DNA from: an uncultured Bacilli bacterium
GTDB lineage: Bacteria > Bacillota_I > Bacilli_A > RF39 > UBA660
DNA length: 64,000 nt
Direction of reading: 5' to 3'
Assembly: GCA_947625505.1 (NCBI GenBank)
Contig: CANQON010000002.1
Location: 1-64,000 of the forward strand
Position numbers and translations under genes: made by a program. The notes beneath the pieces are model-generated. The model was given only the letters and a program-made list of their open reading frames with translations, had not been told where the DNA came from and searched no databases. Below are positions 60,522 to 64,000 of the stretch, piece after piece (positions within the stretch are counted from its first letter, which is position 1; the number at the start of each line of letters is the position of its first letter).

Positions 60522-62504
60522 ATGAATGATAATGAAATAATAGCTAATATAAAGTGTTTAGGTATAGATATGATTGATCATGCTAGAAGTGGACATCCTG
60601 GTATTGTTTTAGGAGCAGCGCCAATTCTTTATAGTTTATATGCTAATCATTTAAATATTAATGTTAAAGATCCTAATTGGTTCTCCCGTGATCGTTTTGT
60701 TATGTCAGCAGGACATGGTTCTGCTTTACTATATGCTACATTATTTATGTGTGGTTATTCTTTAGATATTGATGATTTAAAAGCTTTTCGTCATATTAAT
60801 TCTAAAACACCTGGACATCCTGAAGTAGGAGTAACTCCTGGTGTCGATTGTACAACAGGTCCTTTAGGACAAGGTATAGCGACTTCTGTAGGTATGGCTT
60901 TAGGTGAAAAGATATTAAAAGAAAGATATCGTATTACCTCTAAAGATAGTTTAATCGATTATAAAGTATATTGTTTAGTTGGTGATGGCGATTTAATGGA
61001 GGGTATCTCTTATGAAGCTTGTTCTTTAGCAGGTACTTTAAAATTAAATAATTTAATCGTTTTATATGATTCTAATGATGTATCTTTAGATGGACCTACT
61101 GATAAAACTTTTAAAGAAAATGTAAGAGGACGCTTTGAAGCGATGGGATGGACGACTTATCTAGTTCGTGATGGAAATAACTTATCAGAATTAAATCGCG
61201 CTATTAATAAAGCTAAAAATGCTAAAACACCTGCCTTTATTGAGGTTAAAACTAAAATTGGTTATGGATCATTATTAGAAGGTAAATCAGATGTTCATGG
61301 TAAATGTTTAACGAAAGAAGATATTGCTCAGTTAAAAGCTAAATTAGGAGTAACAAGTGAACCTTTTGGATATAATACGGAATATATTGATTATTTAAGA
61401 GGTAAAATAAGTGAACGTGTCGATACTAAATATAAAAAATCAACAGAAGAATATAATAAATATATATCTAGTATGGGTGATGAAAGTAAAACTTTAGCTA
61501 GTTATATGTTTAATAATGAATTTCATTATAACTTATTAGATATAACTTGGCCTATGGATGAACATCAAAAAGAAGCTACTCGTGATACTAATAATATGTT
61601 TATGGATTATTTAACACATCATATTAAAACTTTTGTTGGAGGAAGTGCTGATTTAGGTAGTTCTACCAAAACATATGTCAAATACTCTAATGATATTAGT
61701 GCTGACAACTTTGATGGCAATAATATTTGGTTTGGCGTTAGAGAACATGCTATGGGAGCTATATGTAATGGTTTAGCGCTTGTTAACTTAAAACCTTATT
61801 GTTCAACTTTCTTAAGTTTTAGTGATTATGTAAAACCTGCAATGCGTATGTCTAGTTTAATGCATTTACCTGTTACATATATCTTTTCTCATGATTCTAT
61901 TAATGTAGGACCTGATGGACCTACTCATCAACCAATTGAACAATTAGCGATGATAAGATCTATACCAGGTATGAAAGTATTTAGACCTGCTGATGTTAAT
62001 GAACTTTTAGGATGTTGGCAAGTAATACTAAATTCTAATCATAATCCTAGTACTTTAGTATTAAGTCGTAATGAAGTAGAAAGACATCCTAATACTAATC
62101 CTAAAATGAGTATTTTAGGAGGATATATTTACTATAATGAAAAAGAAAAGTTAGATACGATAATTATAGCCAGTGGAACAGAACTTTCTTATGCTCGTAA
62201 TATTGGTTATGAATTAGCTACTAAAGGATATAAAAACTTCCGTATTGTTAGTATGCCTTCTATTGAACAATTCTTAGAATGTGATGAAGAATATCGTCAA
62301 AATGTTTTACCAAATAATGTTCGTAAAATTGTTATTGAAGCTGACTCATCTTTTGGATGGCATCGTATATGTCAAAATAATACTTATTATTTAACAGTTG
62401 ATTCTTTTGGTAAAAGTGGTAGTAAAGAAGAAGTATTAGAGTATATGCATTATACTTTAGATGATATTAAAGAAAAAGTCTTTAATATTATGAATATTAA
62501 ATAA
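60522..62504 (+). CDS. tkt: Transketolase
   Basis: 660 aa. The thiamine-diphosphate motif runs from GDGDLMEGISYEA to NNLIVLYDSNDVSLDG. The catalytic Glu is in WFGVREHAMGAI. The C-terminal domain is complete. It exchanges two-carbon units in the pentose-phosphate pathway. That pathway also yields ribulose-5-phosphate, the substrate of TarJ in this window. Placement next to lexA and yneF matches B. subtilis. Confidence 0.96.
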   Translation: MNDNEIIANIKCLGIDMIDHARSGHPGIVLGAAPILYSLYANHLNINVKDPNWFSRDRFVMSAGHGSALLYATLFMCGYSLDIDDLKAFRHINSKTPGHPEVGVTPGVDCTTGPLGQGIATSVGMALGEKILKERYRITSKDSLIDYKVYCLVGDGDLMEGISYEACSLAGTLKLNNLIVLYDSNDVSLDGPTDKTFKENVRGRFEAMGWTTYLVRDGNNLSELNRAINKAKNAKTPAFIEVKTKIGYGSLLEGKSDVHGKCLTKEDIAQLKAKLGVTSEPFGYNTEYIDYLRGKISERVDTKYKKSTEEYNKYISSMGDESKTLASYMFNNEFHYNLLDITWPMDEHQKEATRDTNNMFMDYLTHHIKTFVGGSADLGSSTKTYVKYSNDISADNFDGNNIWFGVREHAMGAICNGLALVNLKPYCSTFLSFSDYVKPAMRMSSLMHLPVTYIFSHDSINVGPDGPTHQPIEQLAMIRSIPGMKVFRPADVNELLGCWQVILNSNHNPSTLVLSRNEVERHPNTNPKMSILGGYIYYNEKEKLDTIIIASGTELSYARNIGYELATKGYKNFRIVSMPSIEQFLECDEEYRQNVLPNNVRKIVIEADSSFGWHRICQNNTYYLTVDSFGKSGSKEEVLEYMHYTLDDIKEKVFNIMNIK

Positions 62505-62529
62505 TTAATAGTATATAATTTACTAAGTC

Positions 62530-62558
62530 TTGTAATTTTAGTCATTATCTAGTAAAAT
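62530..62558 (+). promoter_or_regulatory. Probable promoter of yneF-murF
   Basis: TTGTAA (62530-62535), 17 bp, TAAAAT (62553-62558). Confidence 0.5.
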
Positions 62559-62584
62559 AACTTATATATGAAAGGACTGATATC

Positions 62585-62806
62585 GTGGGAGCATTTCTAA
62601 TCGATATGTTACAAGTATTAGTAGGAGTATTAATTGGAGGAGTAATTGGTTTCTTTGTAGCTCGTCATTATATGCAAAAGATGATGAAGAAAAATTCACC
62701 AATTAATGAACAAATGATTAAAGCAATGATGACACAAATGGGTAGAACACCAAGTCAAAAACAAGTTAATCAAATGATGAAACAAATGACTAAGTACATG
62801 GACTAG
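62585..62806 (+). CDS. yneF: YneF family small membrane protein (UPF0154)
   Basis: 73 aa with a GTG start preceded by AAAGGA. One membrane helix (about residues 9-27) is followed by [20 protein letters not shown] and [18 protein letters not shown], the signature of the YneF family. The function is unknown; the family is found across Bacilli and mollicutes. It follows tkt as in B. subtilis. murF begins 21 nt downstream. Confidence 0.92.
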   Translation: MGAFLIDMLQVLVGVLIGGVIGFFVARHYMQKMMKKNSPINEQMIKAMMTQMGRTPSQKQVNQMMKQMTKYMD

Positions 62807-62827
62807 TCATTTTTTTTAGGAGGAAAG

Positions 62828-64000
62828 ATGTTTTTATCAGAAATTTATAATTTATTAGGAAAAGAATTTCAAGGTAATGATAAAAATATTAAAGGTATTA
62901 AAATTGATAGTAAAGAGTTAAAAAAAGGGGATGTATTTGTTTGTATTAATAAAGGATATTTATATATTAAGGAAGCAATCAAGAAGAAGGTATCTTTAAT
63001 TATTATGGATAAAGATATTTCTATTGATAAGTCTATTAATGTTATACAAGTTAAGGATGCTGTTAAAACTTTAGGAATGCTTGCTTCTTTTATGAGAGAT
63101 AAATATCAAGGAAAAGTGATTGCTATTACAGGTAGTAATGGAAAAAGTACAACTAAAGAAATAATTAGTCATATATTAAAAGGTAAATATAAAGTACTAA
63201 GTAATATAGGTAGTGAAAATAATCATATTGGTGTACCTAAAACATTACTTAAATTAAATAATAGCTATGATTATGTCGTATTAGAATTAGGTACTAATCA
63301 TCCAGGGGAGATAACATACCTAAGTGATATTGTTAAACCAGATATAGCGATTATCACAAATATTGGTAATGCCCATATTGGCAATTTTGGTAGTAAAAGA
63401 AAAATCTTAAAAGAAAAATTATGTATTAAAAAAGATAAGACTATTTTATTTGTTAATGCTAAAGATAAATTATTAAAAGATGTAGAGGGAATAAAAGTTG
63501 ATTATACAAAATACTCTTTTGATAATGAAGATATATGTTTAGCTTATGTATTATGTCTATATCTTGGTATGACGAAAGAAGAAATAAATAAGCGTTTAAA
63601 ATCATTAAAGTTATTACCATCTAGAATGTATCACTATAATATTAATAATATAACAATCATTGATGACGCTTATAACGCTTCTTATGAATCATTTATTTAT
63701 GGAATAAATAAGTTAGATAAAATAAAAAGAAAGATTATTATTTATGGTGACATGTTAGAACTAGGTAGATATAGTAATTTATTACATAAAAAAGTCTATA
63801 AAGAGTTATTAAAACTAGATAATAAAATTATTATAACGATAGGAAGTAATACTAAGAAGTTAAATAATAAGTTACATTTTAATACTTTAGAAGAAATAAT
63901 TAATTATTTTAAAGACTTTAATTTTGAGGATAATGATATCATTTATCTTAAAGGATCACATAAGATGGAATTGTTTAAATTAGTTGATCCTTTAAAGAAA
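62828..64000 (+). CDS. murF: UDP-MurNAc-tripeptide D-Ala-D-Ala ligase MurF (partial)
   Basis: 391 codons are open from ATG 62828 to the window edge with no stop, so the 3' end is missing. AGGAGG lies just upstream. Features: IKIDSKELKKGDVFV at the N-terminus, the ATP-binding ITGSNGKSTTKE, NHIGVPKTLL, LELGTNHPGEI, DDAYNASYESF and the MurF-typical GDMLELG. It adds D-Ala-D-Ala to the peptidoglycan precursor in the cytoplasm. The full protein is normally about 450 aa, so some 50-60 residues are probably beyond the window. Confidence 0.92.
   Translation, partial: MFLSEIYNLLGKEFQGNDKNIKGIKIDSKELKKGDVFVCINKGYLYIKEAIKKKVSLIIMDKDISIDKSINVIQVKDAVKTLGMLASFMRDKYQGKVIAITGSNGKSTTKEIISHILKGKYKVLSNIGSENNHIGVPKTLLKLNNSYDYVVLELGTNHPGEITYLSDIVKPDIAIITNIGNAHIGNFGSKRKILKEKLCIKKDKTILFVNAKDKLLKDVEGIKVDYTKYSFDNEDICLAYVLCLYLGMTKEEINKRLKSLKLLPSRMYHYNINNITIIDDAYNASYESFIYGINKLDKIKRKIIIYGDMLELGRYSNLLHKKVYKELLKLDNKIIITIGSNTKKLNNKLHFNTLEEIINYFKDFNFEDNDIIYLKGSHKMELFKLVDPLKK

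Noticed and set aside
1-64000. UGA read as tryptophan, as in mycoplasmas
   Set aside because: TGA ends truB, the 46.4 kb polymerase gene and the 727-aa gene, while Trp is encoded by TGG throughout.
1-64000. Mobile elements or prophage
   Set aside because: No transposase, integrase or phage structural gene was seen, and gene order follows Bacilli housekeeping neighbourhoods.

Overview
The window looks like a chromosomal segment of a low-GC, walled, Bacilli-type Firmicute. AT-rich codons dominate. UGA is used as a stop and UGG encodes Trp, so this is not a Mycoplasma code. Gene order repeatedly matches Bacillus subtilis neighbourhoods: ylbD-ylbE-rsmD; spoVB/comN-secDF; rel-dtd-(permease)-hisS-aspS; lexA/tkt-yneF. 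Genes for murF, teichoic acids, lysozyme and autolysin show a real Gram-positive wall. An uncultured gut lineage near Erysipelotrichia/RF39 would fit, but that is inference. I see no phage, insertion sequence, CRISPR array, tRNA or rRNA.

Layout. 0.2-8.4 kb: YlbL-like protease, MutS, topoisomerase IV (parE-parC). 8.4-15.8 kb: a large unknown protein, two FAD oxidoreductases, a GH25 lysozyme, then ylbD-ylbE-rsmD. 15.9-19.3 kb: a secreted glucosaminidase ending in a dockerin, followed at once by a membrane-anchored protein with a cohesin-like domain. 19.3-24.2 kb: LysM protein, SpoVB-like flippase, ComN, SecDF. 24.2-33.2 kb: an ATP-grasp protein, then Rel, Dtd, AI-2E permease, HisS, two small unknowns and AspS. 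33.3-37.4 kb: three genes with C-terminal zinc ribbons (membrane/repeat, Tim44-like, SPFH). 37.4-40.9 kb: TruB, a nucleotidyltransferase and two unknowns. 41-58.8 kb: a teichoic-acid locus (tagO, GtrB/GtrA-like pair, acyltransferase, five GT2 or CDP-alditol polymerase proteins, tarI-tarJ, tagG-tagH). 58.9-64 kb: folD, lexA, tkt, yneF and the start of murF.

The most notable element lies inside the teichoic-acid locus. A non-coding RNA gene of about 620 nt has its own promoter and terminator and sits just upstream of a four-helix membrane protein with the OapA signature. I identify them as an OLE RNA and its partner OapA. Here oapA has its own promoter, and its stop codon abuts tagG, so oapA, tagG and tagH look co-transcribed. 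This suggests a physical or regulatory link between the OLE ribonucleoprotein and teichoic-acid export. Other observations: a dockerin-autolysin/cohesin-anchor pair; a recurrent TATAAT-N6-8-GGTGAT-N3-ATG start architecture that implies mRNAs beginning at their ribosome-binding site; and stop codons lying inside terminator hairpins in many genes.
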